DNA from: JAPUDQ01 sp964532145 | GTDB lineage: Bacteria; Patescibacteriota; Saccharimonadia; Saccharimonadales; Saccharimonadaceae | Direction: 5' to 3' | DNA: 31,430 nucleotides | Assembly (NCBI GenBank): GCA_964532145.1 | Contig: CAZHGM010000007.1 | Location: forward strand, 1-31,430 | Part shown: piece after piece, positions 8,066-16,291 of the stretch | How the letters are laid out: every line of letters starts with the position of its first letter | Position numbering within the stretch: position 1 is the first letter of the stretch | The notes under the pieces: model-generated | What the model saw: the letters and a program-made list of their open reading frames with translations, nothing else | Databases searched by the model: none | What the model was told of the DNA's origin: nothing | Program-made: the position numbers and the translations under genes

Positions 8066-10006
8066 ATGTGGGGGCGACTATCCTTAAATGCATTTCCGCA
8101 TGACCCTGTTATGCTCGGCGGCGCCCTCTCAATCGTGGGCGGGGCCATCGGCGTAGGGCTAATTATCACATACCTGAAACGATGGCAGTGGCTCTATCAT
8201 AATTGGCTCACTAGTCTCGATGCCAAAAAAATCGGCATCATGTACATAGTGGTGGCGTTTGTCATGCTACTCCGCGGTGCAGGTGACGCCCTAATGATGC
8301 GAGGCCAGCAGGCAATGGCATCCGGCGACCAGGGATTTTTGAGCGCTGACCATTTTCAGCAAGTACTCACGGCACATGGTACAATCATGATCTTTTTTGT
8401 CGCTATGGGGCTGATGTTCGGGCTCATCAATATAGTACTGCCGCTCATGATCGGTGCTCGTGATGTGGCATTCCCACTCGTAAATTCGATAAGCTTTTGG
8501 CTGTATGTTGCTGGTGTGGGGTTGATCAACGCGCCTCTCATCTACGGCGGGTTTGCAGCAACCGGCTGGCTGGCGTATCCACCGCTTTCTGGGCTGGAGT
8601 ATAGCCCCGGACCGGGGGTTGACTACTGGATATGGGCGATCCAGCTTTCCGGTATCGGCTCGACACTGTCGGGTGTTAATTTCATCACGACCATACTCAA
8701 AAAACGAGCGCCGGGCATGACTATGATGAAAATGCCGCTGTTCCCCTGGAGTGTATTAGGCGCCATGATACTCGTGCTATTCGCATTCCCGATCCTCACC
8801 GCGACACTGCTTATGCTTTCGCTCGACCGCACGCTTGGCATGCACTTCTTTACTAGTCTGGCTGGCGGCAACCCCATGATGTATATTAACCTTATATGGG
8901 CATGGGGCCATCCCGAGGTCTATATTGTCATACTACCAGCTTTTGGTATATTCTCAGAGATTGTTTCGACATTCTCGCGTAAGCGGCTCTTTGGCTATAC
9001 AAGTATGGTGGTAGCCCTGATGGCGATTGCATTCTTTAGCTATATTGTTTGGGCGCATCACTTCTTTACGATGGGAGCAGGCGGAGATGTCAATGCTTTC
9101 TTTGGCATTGCTACCATGGTGATCGCTATCCCGACTGGTGTTAAATTGTTCAATTGGCTGTTCACCATGTATCGTGGCCGGATTCATTTCACGAGCCCAA
9201 TGTGGTGGTTCATGGGGTTTGTCGTAACCTTTACTATCGGCGGCATGACAGGGGTACTTCATGCCATCCCAGCAGTAGACTTTCAGCTCCATAACAGTTT
9301 GTTCTTGGTGGCCCACTTTCATAACATGTTGATTGGCGGCGTCGTATTCGGCTACTTTGCCGGATTAACCTACTGGTTTCCAAAACTATTCGGCTTTCGG
9401 CTTCACGAAGGGCTGGGCAAAGCTGCCGCGCTTTCATGGATCCTTGGATTTGTCGTAGCCTTCACGCCACTATACGCGCTTGGATTAATGGGGGTAACGA
9501 GACGGCTGGATCATTATGCGGCCAATTCCAACTGGCAGGCATTGTTCATCATTGCGGGTATTGGTCTTGGGATTATACTACTTGGCGTACTGCTTCAGAT
9601 CACACAGCTCGGTTACAGTATCTGGAAACGAAACGAGTTGCGCGTCACGAATGACCCGTGGAATGCCCGTACACTCGAGTGGTCAGTCCCATCGCCAGCT
9701 CCAGGCAATAATTTTGCCGCAACTCCTATTGTCACGACACGCGATGCGTTCTGGGAACACAAGCAAGGTGACATAAACGCTTTGACATTTCGGTATGAGG
9801 CCTTTGCTGAACCACGACCATCAAACATTGGCATAATCATCGCTGGCCTAGCCGCAGTGGGCGCATTCGCTACTATTTGGCATATATGGTGGCTTGCCGC
9901 GATAGGGTTGGCTGGTGTTGTTGTTACGGTCATCAGTATTTCGTTCCGATCAACAACCCACGACATCATCAACCCAGCCCCGCCAAAACGGAGTGAAGTG
10001 TTATGA
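8066..10006 (+). CDS. cyoB: cytochrome bo3 quinol oxidase subunit I
   Basis: The 646-residue heme-copper oxidase subunit has all expected ligands. Heme b uses H104 (TAHG) and H419 (AHFHN), the binuclear heme uses H417, and CuB uses H282, H331 and H332. Y286 is in HPEVY. The quinol site of E. coli CyoB is conserved as R70, D74, H96 and Q99. D-channel residues N122, D133 and N140, E284 and the K-channel K360 are also present, so this is an A-type, proton-pumping enzyme. Length is close to E. coli CyoB (663). A strong Shine-Dalgarno AAGGAGG lies about 8 bp upstream of the ATG. The gene overlaps cyoC by 4 bp. Confidence 0.97.
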   Translation: MWGRLSLNAFPHDPVMLGGALSIVGGAIGVGLIITYLKRWQWLYHNWLTSLDAKKIGIMYIVVAFVMLLRGAGDALMMRGQQAMASGDQGFLSADHFQQVLTAHGTIMIFFVAMGLMFGLINIVLPLMIGARDVAFPLVNSISFWLYVAGVGLINAPLIYGGFAATGWLAYPPLSGLEYSPGPGVDYWIWAIQLSGIGSTLSGVNFITTILKKRAPGMTMMKMPLFPWSVLGAMILVLFAFPILTATLLMLSLDRTLGMHFFTSLAGGNPMMYINLIWAWGHPEVYIVILPAFGIFSEIVSTFSRKRLFGYTSMVVALMAIAFFSYIVWAHHFFTMGAGGDVNAFFGIATMVIAIPTGVKLFNWLFTMYRGRIHFTSPMWWFMGFVVTFTIGGMTGVLHAIPAVDFQLHNSLFLVAHFHNMLIGGVVFGYFAGLTYWFPKLFGFRLHEGLGKAAALSWILGFVVAFTPLYALGLMGVTRRLDHYAANSNWQALFIIAGIGLGIILLGVLLQITQLGYSIWKRNELRVTNDPWNARTLEWSVPSPAPGNNFAATPIVTTRDAFWEHKQGDINALTFRYEAFAEPRPSNIGIIIAGLAAVGAFATIWHIWWLAAIGLAGVVVTVISISFRSTTHDIINPAPPKRSEVL

Positions 10007-10575
10007 ACCATGAGCATGATACACAGACGATAAATGTTGGATTTTGGTTGTATCTTATGACCGACTGTCTGCTATTTGCCTCACTCTTTGCTACCTATGC
10101 CGTGCTGCATGGCGGCACGAATGGTGGGGTGGGTATGAGTGATATCGTAAATATGCCCTATGTGCTTATCCAAACACTACTACTTCTCCTTAGCAGTTTG
10201 ACCAGCGGGGGCACCTATAGTCTGGCTTTGTCAGGCCAGTGGCATAGGGCGTATGTCTGGCTCGGTGCGACCGCAGCGCTCGGTATGGGGTTCCTTGCAA
10301 TGGAGCTGCACGAGTTTATGGCACTTATTGGCGACGGTCATTCTTGGCAAAGTAGCGCGTTCTTATCATCGTTCTTTACCCTTGTCGGTACGCACGGAAT
10401 TCATATTGCTGTCGGTCTCATCTGGGCATTTGTCATCATGTGGCATATGTATCGTCGCGCTTCCAAGCAGGGTCTTACACGTCAGCTCATGATATTCACC
10501 ATGTTTTGGCATTTTCTTGAGCTTATTTGGATCTGCATATTTACCTTTGTGTATGCTATCGGAGGGCTGCTATGA
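10003..10575 (+). CDS. cyoC: cytochrome bo3 quinol oxidase subunit III
   Basis: The 190-residue protein has five predicted membrane helices, as in bo3-type subunit III (E. coli CyoC is 204 aa). It starts GFWLYLMTDCLLFASLFATY and contains the family segment GTHGIHIAVGLIW, followed by FWHFLELIWICIFT near the C terminus. The acidic residue in MELHEF matches the conserved acidic position in the subunit. It stabilises subunit I and may help proton uptake. Its ATG overlaps the cyoB stop and its stop overlaps the cyoD start, both as ATGA junctions, so translation is likely coupled. Confidence 0.95.
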   Translation: MNHEHDTQTINVGFWLYLMTDCLLFASLFATYAVLHGGTNGGVGMSDIVNMPYVLIQTLLLLLSSLTSGGTYSLALSGQWHRAYVWLGATAALGMGFLAMELHEFMALIGDGHSWQSSAFLSSFFTLVGTHGIHIAVGLIWAFVIMWHMYRRASKQGLTRQLMIFTMFWHFLELIWICIFTFVYAIGGLL

Positions 10576-10928
10576 GCCATAATCATCATCGTGTGATGCG
10601 CGCATACATGATAGGGTTTGTACTTTCGCTTATCATAACGCTTGCCTTATATATGGTGGCTACCTCATTACAAACGATTGCAACGCCCTATATCATCGCC
10701 CTACTTATCGGCCTTGCAACAATGCAAATTGTCGTACAAGTTATGTATTTTCTGCATCTGGGAAATGAAGTGAAACCTCGCTGGAATACGATCGCCTTTA
10801 TTACTATGGCGATGGTAGTCGCATTTATTGTTGTCGGATCGATCTGGATTATGAACAATCTTAATTACAATATGATGCACTCTAATATGGAGGCAACGAT
10901 ACGTAATGACGAAGGCATGAGCCACTAA
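10572..10928 (+). CDS. cyoD: cytochrome bo3 quinol oxidase subunit IV
   Basis: The 118-residue protein has three membrane helices, matching COX4/CyoD subunits. It contains the family pattern ATMQIVVQVMYFLHLG between helices 2 and 3. The histidine-rich start (SHNHHR) is typical of CyoD. The ATG at 10572 overlaps the cyoC stop. An upstream ATG at 10527 lies inside cyoC and is disregarded. CyoD helps assembly of the copper centre in E. coli. The stop shares one base with the cyoE ATG. Confidence 0.92.
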   Translation: MSHNHHRVMRAYMIGFVLSLIITLALYMVATSLQTIATPYIIALLIGLATMQIVVQVMYFLHLGNEVKPRWNTIAFITMAMVVAFIVVGSIWIMNNLNYNMMHSNMEATIRNDEGMSH

Positions 10929-11803
10929 TGTCATCCGTGCTGTATCGGTATAGCATGGTAACAAAACCAGGTATTGTTATCGGCAATACGCTTGCGCTTG
11001 TCACAGGCTATGTCTTTGCGCTACTAGAGGGGAGTGGTGCGTTCAACTGGCGTACCTTTCTCGGCAGTGTTATCGGCACCGCATGGGTCATGGGATCAGC
11101 ATGCGTCTACAATAATTTGCTCGATCGTGACATCGACGGTATCATGGAGCGCACAAAATCACGCGCGTTTGTAACCGGAAGCATACCCCCACTACATGGC
11201 GCGTTGTATTCTATTGTGCTGCTCTATATTGGGGTATATATTCTTAGCCAGGAGCTTCCTCCATTGGCAGCATATCTAGCGCTTGCCGCGTGGGCGCTGT
11301 ACGCTATTTGCTATACGCATCTCAAACGGTATTCATATTATGCTGCCCTGGTCGGCAGTATCCCGGGTTCCGCGCCGCCTGTCATTGGATACATCGTAGC
11401 TGGCGGACAATCGCTCGGCAGTGCACTCATATTATTTGCAATTGTTGTCTGTTGGCAAATGATGCATTTTTATGCAATTGCGCTCATGCGAAAGGCTGAA
11501 TATGCTGCAGCCTCAATTCCTGTGATATCCGTTGTAAAAGGTGAGATTGTCACCCGTCGCCACATTGAGTGGTGGTCATGGATGCTATCCGTGGCATTAA
11601 TCATCAGTACGGCATTCGCACCGCTGCCGTATGCGTTATTGGCTGCTGCCTTAAGCATGTGGCTGTTGCACTATGTTGGCCATGCTAATGCCTCACGTGA
11701 GGCTCGTACCATATTTCGTTTGTCACTGCGGTTCTTACTCTTGTGGATGGGAGCGGTTACCTTGTCGCTCATGGTCGCTTCCGCGATAAATCTGATGAGC
11801 TAA
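10928..11803 (+). CDS. cyoE: protoheme IX farnesyltransferase (heme O synthase)
   Basis: The 291-residue UbiA-superfamily prenyltransferase has about nine membrane helices. The allylic-diphosphate and magnesium motif NNLLDRDIDGIMERTKSR (about 62-79) is the heme O synthase signature. A second acidic region is less clear. It converts heme B to heme O using farnesyl diphosphate, supplying the binuclear heme of the oxidase encoded just upstream. It shares one base with cyoD (TAATG). The 3' end overlaps the convergent gene at 11769-12437 by 35 bp. Lineages of this kind usually lack heme synthesis, so the protoheme is probably imported; that is an inference. Confidence 0.93.
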   Translation: MSSVLYRYSMVTKPGIVIGNTLALVTGYVFALLEGSGAFNWRTFLGSVIGTAWVMGSACVYNNLLDRDIDGIMERTKSRAFVTGSIPPLHGALYSIVLLYIGVYILSQELPPLAAYLALAAWALYAICYTHLKRYSYYAALVGSIPGSAPPVIGYIVAGGQSLGSALILFAIVVCWQMMHFYAIALMRKAEYAAASIPVISVVKGEIVTRRHIEWWSWMLSVALIISTAFAPLPYALLAAALSMWLLHYVGHANASREARTIFRLSLRFLLLWMGAVTLSLMVASAINLMS

Positions 11804-12437
11804 AATATTCGGACGAATGGTGAAATCGGTTCGCCTCGTATCCAAGCTCTCGCAACGTTTGCCTCAGCTCGTCGAGCGGCAAATAATCACAGGCGATATT
11901 GTTATGGCGCGCGATCACATAGCCCTGAATAACATGCTTGAGATGAATCGCATCGTGTCGCCATAAGTGCTTAATCGTAAAATGATCGTCTGAACTCAGG
12001 ACTCGCGTCGCAATGGTAATCGAACCGAAAAACGGCCCCATGGTCGCAGAAACATTGAGGATATCTTCAATCCGGATGCTCATAATGTCTTCTGAAAATA
12101 CAAATGCACGGCGGATGACCGTAAGTTTCGTCCGATCAAGTACGATTGTGTCTGGAAACAGGGTAGCCGGAAAGACAGTCGTTGCGCTCGCAAGTATCTC
12201 GTTTGACTTGATCAGCACGTTTTCTAGCTCAATGCTCGACTGCGGCGCTCTGCGAGTAGTTTCATCATGGCGGCGAGTACCTATGCTGCCGCTTGTGTTC
12301 GAAAGAAGGCGGCTGATAGTCAAATTGCCGGTCGCTACCCGACCAATTGAGAGCCGTAGCTGACTTATAAGATGGAGATTGCGCAAGCGTGCTGCAAAAG
12401 CTGAGCCTCCGCCTATCGAAATAGAACTCTCAGTCAT
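11769..12437 (-). CDS. hypothetical protein, possible bacterial PH-like domain
   Basis: The protein has 222 residues. The N-terminal half is polar, serine- and arginine-rich and probably flexible. Residues about 88-180 alternate beta strands in the manner of a bacterial PH-like fold: LFPDTIVLDRTKLTVIRRAF, then EDIMSIRIEDILNVSATMGP, then SITIATRV, ending in a helix. That fold call rests on pattern only. The C-terminal tail is serine-rich. The ATG at 12437 is preferred over a GTG two codons upstream because AAGGAGG sits 5 bp ahead of it. A TTGC-TATAAT promoter lies upstream. It is convergent with cyoE, overlapping by 35 bp. No function is assigned. Confidence 0.7.
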   Translation of the reverse strand: MTESSISIGGGSAFAARLRNLHLISQLRLSIGRVATGNLTISRLLSNTSGSIGTRRHDETTRRAPQSSIELENVLIKSNEILASATTVFPATLFPDTIVLDRTKLTVIRRAFVFSEDIMSIRIEDILNVSATMGPFFGSITIATRVLSSDDHFTIKHLWRHDAIHLKHVIQGYVIARHNNIACDYLPLDELRQTLRELGYEANRFHHSSEYFSSSDLSRKRP

Positions 12438-12460
12438 ATGCACCTCCTTACTGTAATTTA

Positions 12461-12490
12461 ATTATAGCAAGAAAGTCGTTATTAGCACAA
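12461..12490 (-). promoter_or_regulatory. promoter of the PH-like gene
   Basis: On the minus strand, TTGTGC (12490-12485) and a perfect TATAAT (12466-12461) are 18 bp apart, and a TGC forms an extended -10. The predicted start is near 12454. The leader contains a strong Shine-Dalgarno, so this gene is not leaderless. Confidence 0.55.
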
Positions 12491-12550
12491 CAATTTTATA
12501 GTATTATTGACATCATACGTCTCTGTCAGTCGATCAGATACGTTGAAATA

Positions 12551-12628
12551 TTGTTTCATGTAATTGACTTCGCATATAATCCATGCTTACAACATACTAT
12601 GCAGCGCGCTCTCACTATTTGCTATACT
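12551..12628 (+). promoter_or_regulatory. promoter region of tRNA-Trp
   Basis: Two candidates are visible. TTGTTT (12551-12556) and TATAAT (12575-12580) are 18 bp apart. Nearer the tRNA, TGC-TATACT (-10 at 12623-12628) predicts a start near 12635, 13 bp before the mature 5' end. The second is preferred for its extended -10 and position. Confidence 0.45.
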
Positions 12629-12647
12629 AATTGAGGCATACACTCAT

Positions 12648-12722
12648 AGGGGCGTCGTATAGTGGTTAATACAGAGGTCTCCAAAACCTCAAACTACAGT
12701 TCGATTCTGTACGCCCCTGCCA
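12648..12722 (+). tRNA. tRNA-Trp (anticodon CCA)
   Basis: The cloverleaf is complete. The acceptor stem pairs 12648-12654 with 12712-12718. The D stem is 12657-12660 with 12669-12672. The anticodon stem is 12674-12678 with 12686-12690, with CCA at 12681-12683. The T stem is 12695-12699 with 12707-12711, and its loop begins TTC. Discriminator G12719 and an encoded CCA (12720-12722) follow. The acceptor sequence resembles E. coli tRNA-Trp. Confidence 0.93.
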
Positions 12723-13241
12723 ACAGGATAGATCTCATTTTTGAGTTTTTTTGTTTATTTAGCCTCTGTTAATTTCGTCCTTTTCAGCGGTTTGGTTAAG
12801 CACTTTTTGAGTTTCCATAATTTGGCGTGATCCCTAACTTCTTTTTGCTATAGATTCAGCCAAGAGGAACAATTTAACAGATACGGAACCGTCCATATAA
12901 ACGACTACAACGAAGAGTTTGGTTGGAATAATGAGAATTGCAAAGCCGGTGATAAGCAGAAAGTTAAGATGGTGGCTGGCATCACGGTCAAAATCGGTCG
13001 CTTCCTACTCTCGGCTTCAGCATGCTGGATGCCTGAACAGTCAAAATCAACTATCAACTTTGAAGATGTTATTACTGGCAAAAAGATATTGATCTGTAAC
13101 TTCTCAATATGTTTACAAGCTTGGGTTGCCGACCTATACCACCATCGCCGCAAAACACGAGATGATGGGGAGGGAGTGTGTAGCAAGACCGACTGCTACG
13201 AACATACCCCCAGTCAGACTGAATTTGATATACTAATATCT
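12723..13241. other. 519-bp region with no assignable gene
   Basis: A weak hairpin followed by seven T residues (about 12733-12751) may end the tRNA-Trp transcript. Beyond it, a plus-strand frame stays open from 12831 into the kinase gene, but it has no convincing start or Shine-Dalgarno. Its translation (for example GTVHINDYNEEFGW and MVAGITVKIGRF) matches no family I know. A minus-strand frame at 12905-13186 is equally unconvincing. The region could be a decayed gene or a regulatory spacer. Confidence 0.4.
13229..13234 (+). promoter_or_regulatory. -10 element of the P-loop kinase gene
   Basis: TATACT at 13229-13234 predicts a start at 13241, one base before the ATG at 13242. There is no Shine-Dalgarno. 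This supports the 13242 start over the longer frame and fits a leaderless mRNA. Confidence 0.4.
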
Positions 13242-13856
13242 ATGAAAGGTCTTAGTCTTAGCCGGCCTATGGTCATGATTATTGTCGGTATACCCGGTGC
13301 TGGCAAAAGCCACTTTGCTCGTCAATTTGCCGATGTGTTCCAGACACCGCTTGTTAGCTTTGACAAAATTCGTCACATGCTTTTCTCAGAACCAAGCTTT
13401 ACAAAAGATGAAGAGCTGCTTGTCGCAAGTCTTATGAACGATCAGATTCAAGAGCTCTACAAAACCAAAAAATCGTTTATTGTCGATGGAGCAGTAAATT
13501 CCAAAATGGCACGCGCCGAAATTGAACGGTCTGCTCGGAAACACGATTACTCATACCTGACAATATGGGTCCAGACCGACGCGGACTCGTCCAAGTACCG
13601 TTCGGTGACTCGAAATGCTCGTCGTGCAGGTGACGCCTATAATACCGCCATGACTGAAGATCAGTTTACTAATATGGCAAAACGGATTAACCCACCTCAC
13701 GGTAATGAGCATTATGTTGTTATCAGTGGCAAACACACCTTTGCAACGCAGGCCAAAATCGTACTGCAAAAAATTGTCGCACCGCGCCAAGCAGCTGCCC
13801 CGATTTCTCGCTCTAGCACACAGCGGCCTGGAGTGAAACGTATTCTTTCAACATGA
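13242..13856 (+). CDS. P-loop kinase-like ATPase (AAA_33 / zeta-toxin-like fold)
   Basis: The 204-residue protein has an N-terminal Walker A in MIIVGIPGAGKSHFARQF (G16-S23). Further on come VSFDKIRHMLF, with a D-x-I-R pattern typical of AAA_33 nucleotide or polynucleotide kinases, and FIVDGAVNSKMAR, like the acceptor-side strand and helix. A lid-like basic region (KYRSVTRNARRAG) follows. The C-terminal tail is basic and serine-rich. It probably phosphorylates a small molecule or nucleic acid, but the substrate is unknown. A zeta-toxin role is unlikely to be shown, since no epsilon-like antitoxin is adjacent. The frame is open further upstream, but the Walker A position and the -10 element support the ATG at 13242. 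It overlaps the next gene by 4 bp. Confidence 0.78.
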   Translation: MKGLSLSRPMVMIIVGIPGAGKSHFARQFADVFQTPLVSFDKIRHMLFSEPSFTKDEELLVASLMNDQIQELYKTKKSFIVDGAVNSKMARAEIERSARKHDYSYLTIWVQTDADSSKYRSVTRNARRAGDAYNTAMTEDQFTNMAKRINPPHGNEHYVVISGKHTFATQAKIVLQKIVAPRQAAAPISRSSTQRPGVKRILST

Positions 13857-14554
13857 GTCTTCAGACGTTTGACGACCAGGAGTTTGGCAGTATTCGTGTC
13901 CGACGCATAAAAACTGCAAAATATGTTCGAGTACGCGTTTTACCGGGTGGCATAATATCTGCCACGATGCCACAGCTGGCATCGATTCAGCCTCTTCGAA
14001 AACTCATTAACGAATCGCGAGAAGCCTTACGCAGTGCGAGAGCAGACATGATAGTATCCGGGCCGCCCGTGTACCATAATGGCGATAGTATTGGCTCATC
14101 ACACCGGATTGAACTTCATGAGGGTGCCCGACGAAGCGCTACGCGGCGCGGACAAGTCATACTATGGACCATTCCGACAGGCAGCAACAGCAATAGTTCA
14201 GAAAACCAAGAAATAGTTAGGAAGGTCGTTCGGCGTGCACTTGATGCCGAAGCAAAGGCATATCTTCCACGGCGTCTGTCATATCTTGCCGAAACAGGCG
14301 GATTTTTGTACTCATCAGTGCGGTACAGCAATGCGAAAGGCCGCTGGGGGAGCTGTAGCAACCGGGGGGTCATCAGCTTGAATGTGGCTCTCATGAACAT
14401 ACCCAAAGACTTGATCGACTATGTACTGGTTCATGAGCTGTCTCATACAAGACACCTGAACCACTCTGAGGCATTCTGGCAGACCGTGGCGTCGTACTAT
14501 CCTGACTACAAAACCGCTCGGAAAAGCCTAAAACGCTATAGCCCCTACCTATAG
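13853..14554 (+). CDS. YgjP-like (DUF45/WLM-type) metallopeptidase
   Basis: The 233-residue protein ends in the DUF45/YgjP domain. It has the family motif KGRWGSCSNRGVISLN (about 163-177) and the zinc motif HELSHTRHLNHSEAFW (H194, E195, H198, with H204 as likely third ligand). The N-terminal part is beta-rich with a basic segment, like other YgjP proteins. YgjP-like proteins are predicted zinc-dependent hydrolases; their natural substrate is not well defined. The ATG overlaps the kinase stop (ATGA), so the two form one operon. A function linked to the kinase is possible but not shown. Confidence 0.85.
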   Translation: MSLQTFDDQEFGSIRVRRIKTAKYVRVRVLPGGIISATMPQLASIQPLRKLINESREALRSARADMIVSGPPVYHNGDSIGSSHRIELHEGARRSATRRGQVILWTIPTGSNSNSSENQEIVRKVVRRALDAEAKAYLPRRLSYLAETGGFLYSSVRYSNAKGRWGSCSNRGVISLNVALMNIPKDLIDYVLVHELSHTRHLNHSEAFWQTVASYYPDYKTARKSLKRYSPYL

Positions 14555-14562
14555 CTCTCATG

Positions 14563-14568
14563 TATACT
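14563..14568 (+). promoter_or_regulatory. -10 element of the histidine kinase gene
   Basis: TATACT (14563-14568) predicts a start near 14575, four bases before the ATG at 14579. No Shine-Dalgarno is present, so translation would begin on an almost leaderless mRNA. Confidence 0.35.
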
Positions 14569-14578
14569 AATTCATAGC

Positions 14579-16234
14579 ATGGGCGGGAAAACTTCTGACG
14601 ATAAATATTTGGATATGCTGATAATGGCGGTGCAGCGTACATCGTTAGGGGTTGCGTTCTTGGTGTTCGTATATATTATCGCTGCAACGAGTGGCTATAT
14701 CAGCCATTCGCCACTTTTCTCGCCGCTCAATGCCATCGTCATCGCATTTATACTTATTGTTTATGTTATTTGGAGCCATACCTACAGAGGGGTGCGGCCA
14801 TACCATGCCAATTTTTGGCACTTTGTCCCACTTCATTTAATAGGCATGTTATTTCCGCTGCTCATAAGCGGCTTCATGAGTCCGATGACAACACTATGGA
14901 TCGTTCTGCTGGTAATGGTTGACGTCATTTACGGACGGCTGTATATGCGTGTCAGCGCCGCCCTACTGATTCTTACTGCGCTGATGAGTATTGCAACCTT
15001 GCCAGCATCGTCATACCAGTCGCTTACCACGCAGGCTATAGACCATATCAATTACGCCTCGGTTATCATCTTAATGGGCTGGTTTGTCAGTATGCTTCGT
15101 GACGTTTCCACAAAGCAACATAATGAATTTCTAACTGTCGAGTCCAAACGCGCTGACGATAAAACACGGCTTATGACACTTATTAACAGTTTGAACGAGG
15201 CCATCGTAAGCATAAATAGTGCGGGCGTGGTACAGCTCTACAATGCATCGATGCTAAGTGTGCTTGATACAAACCAAACTCTGACGGGGAAAAAACTTGA
15301 CGATATTGTGAAGCTATATGACAGCAAAAATGCGCGCTTTTGGCTGCTCAAAGCATTATCTTCCGGCGCACCGTCTATTATCCGCGACGATCTAGTGTAT
15401 CATTTTAAAGACGGTGAGAGCGTCAACATTGCAATCAGCAGTTCACGAGTCCGCGGCGATAGCAACGAAACGCTTGGCTATATCCTGGTCCTTCGTGATA
15501 TCACTCGCGATAAAAACCTAGACGAGGAGCGCGACGAATTCATTTCAGTGGTGTCGCACGAGCTTCGAACACCGATTACTATCACCGAGGGTACAATCTC
15601 GAATGCACAGTTGCTTATGAAAAAAGGCGCGACCCCTGATGTTATCGCGGGAGCCTTAGCTACGGCGCACGAGCAAACACTCTATCTGTCGCGAATGATC
15701 AATGACCTCAGTACATTATCGCGAGCCGAACGAGGTGTTGGCAGCAACAGGGAGCATATTAACGTTCAGGAGTTTGTCCATGAGCTCTATAAAGAATACT
15801 TACCCAAAGCACGCTCAGCTGGGCTCAAGCTCAATCTCGATATTTTAGGCACTCCTGGTCATATAAAAGCCAGCCGTCTGTACGTCGAAGAAATTTTACA
15901 AAATTTCCTGACGAATGCCATCAAATACACCCCGAACGGCCATATCGATTTTATTGTCAAAGTCGTGAAAGATAACGTGGTATTTTCGGTTAAAGATACT
16001 GGTATTGGCATCAGTAAAAGCGAGCACAACAAAATATTTGAAAAATTCTATCGTTCAGAGGACTATCGCACCCGTGAGACAAAAGGCACTGGCCTTGGGC
16101 TATACATTGTACAAAAACTTGCCCACAAAGTTGGTACACAGGTTGAAATTGAAAGCAAACTGAATCACGGCTCATCATTTAGTATACGTCTGCCGCTCGC
16201 AAGCACGCTTGACAGCAAGGGCCATGACGAGTAG
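14579..16234 (+). CDS. membrane sensor histidine kinase (orphan)
   Basis: The 551-residue kinase has an N-terminal block of about six membrane helices (about 20-175), a PAS-like domain (about 195-310), a HisKA dimerisation domain with H-box FISVVSHELRTPI (phospho-acceptor H327), and a HATPase domain. The ATP-binding boxes are N (QNFLTNAIKYTPNG, N446), G1 (DTGIGIS, D473) and G2 (GTGLGLYIV, G503). All catalytic elements are intact. The multi-helix N terminus lacks a large external loop, suggesting sensing within or near the membrane, with the PAS domain as internal sensor. No response regulator lies next to it. An intrinsic terminator follows at 16249-16269. Confidence 0.93.
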   Translation: MGGKTSDDKYLDMLIMAVQRTSLGVAFLVFVYIIAATSGYISHSPLFSPLNAIVIAFILIVYVIWSHTYRGVRPYHANFWHFVPLHLIGMLFPLLISGFMSPMTTLWIVLLVMVDVIYGRLYMRVSAALLILTALMSIATLPASSYQSLTTQAIDHINYASVIILMGWFVSMLRDVSTKQHNEFLTVESKRADDKTRLMTLINSLNEAIVSINSAGVVQLYNASMLSVLDTNQTLTGKKLDDIVKLYDSKNARFWLLKALSSGAPSIIRDDLVYHFKDGESVNIAISSSRVRGDSNETLGYILVLRDITRDKNLDEERDEFISVVSHELRTPITITEGTISNAQLLMKKGATPDVIAGALATAHEQTLYLSRMINDLSTLSRAERGVGSNREHINVQEFVHELYKEYLPKARSAGLKLNLDILGTPGHIKASRLYVEEILQNFLTNAIKYTPNGHIDFIVKVVKDNVVFSVKDTGIGISKSEHNKIFEKFYRSEDYRTRETKGTGLGLYIVQKLAHKVGTQVEIESKLNHGSSFSIRLPLASTLDSKGHDE

Positions 16235-16248
16235 TATTGACTTGACAG

Positions 16249-16269
16249 GACTGCTAAGCAGTCTTTTTT
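16249..16269 (+). terminator. intrinsic terminator after the histidine kinase
   Basis: A 6-bp GC-containing stem (16249-16254 with 16258-16263) with a TAA loop is followed by six T residues. A perfect -35 TTGACA (16242-16247) partly overlaps it, so terminator and secE promoter may be interleaved; the -10 would fall in the T-run and is poor. Confidence 0.75.
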
Positions 16270-16291
16270 AGTGGGAGAAGAGGAGAACACG

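Noticed and set aside
12905..13186. Minus-strand frame opposite the unexplained region
   Set aside because: No recognisable domain, no ribosome-binding site, low-complexity content; no better than the plus-strand frame.
13242..14554. Toxin-antitoxin pair (zeta-like kinase with metallopeptidase)
   Set aside because: The second gene is a YgjP-type metallopeptidase, not an antitoxin, and no small DNA-binding or epsilon-like protein is adjacent.
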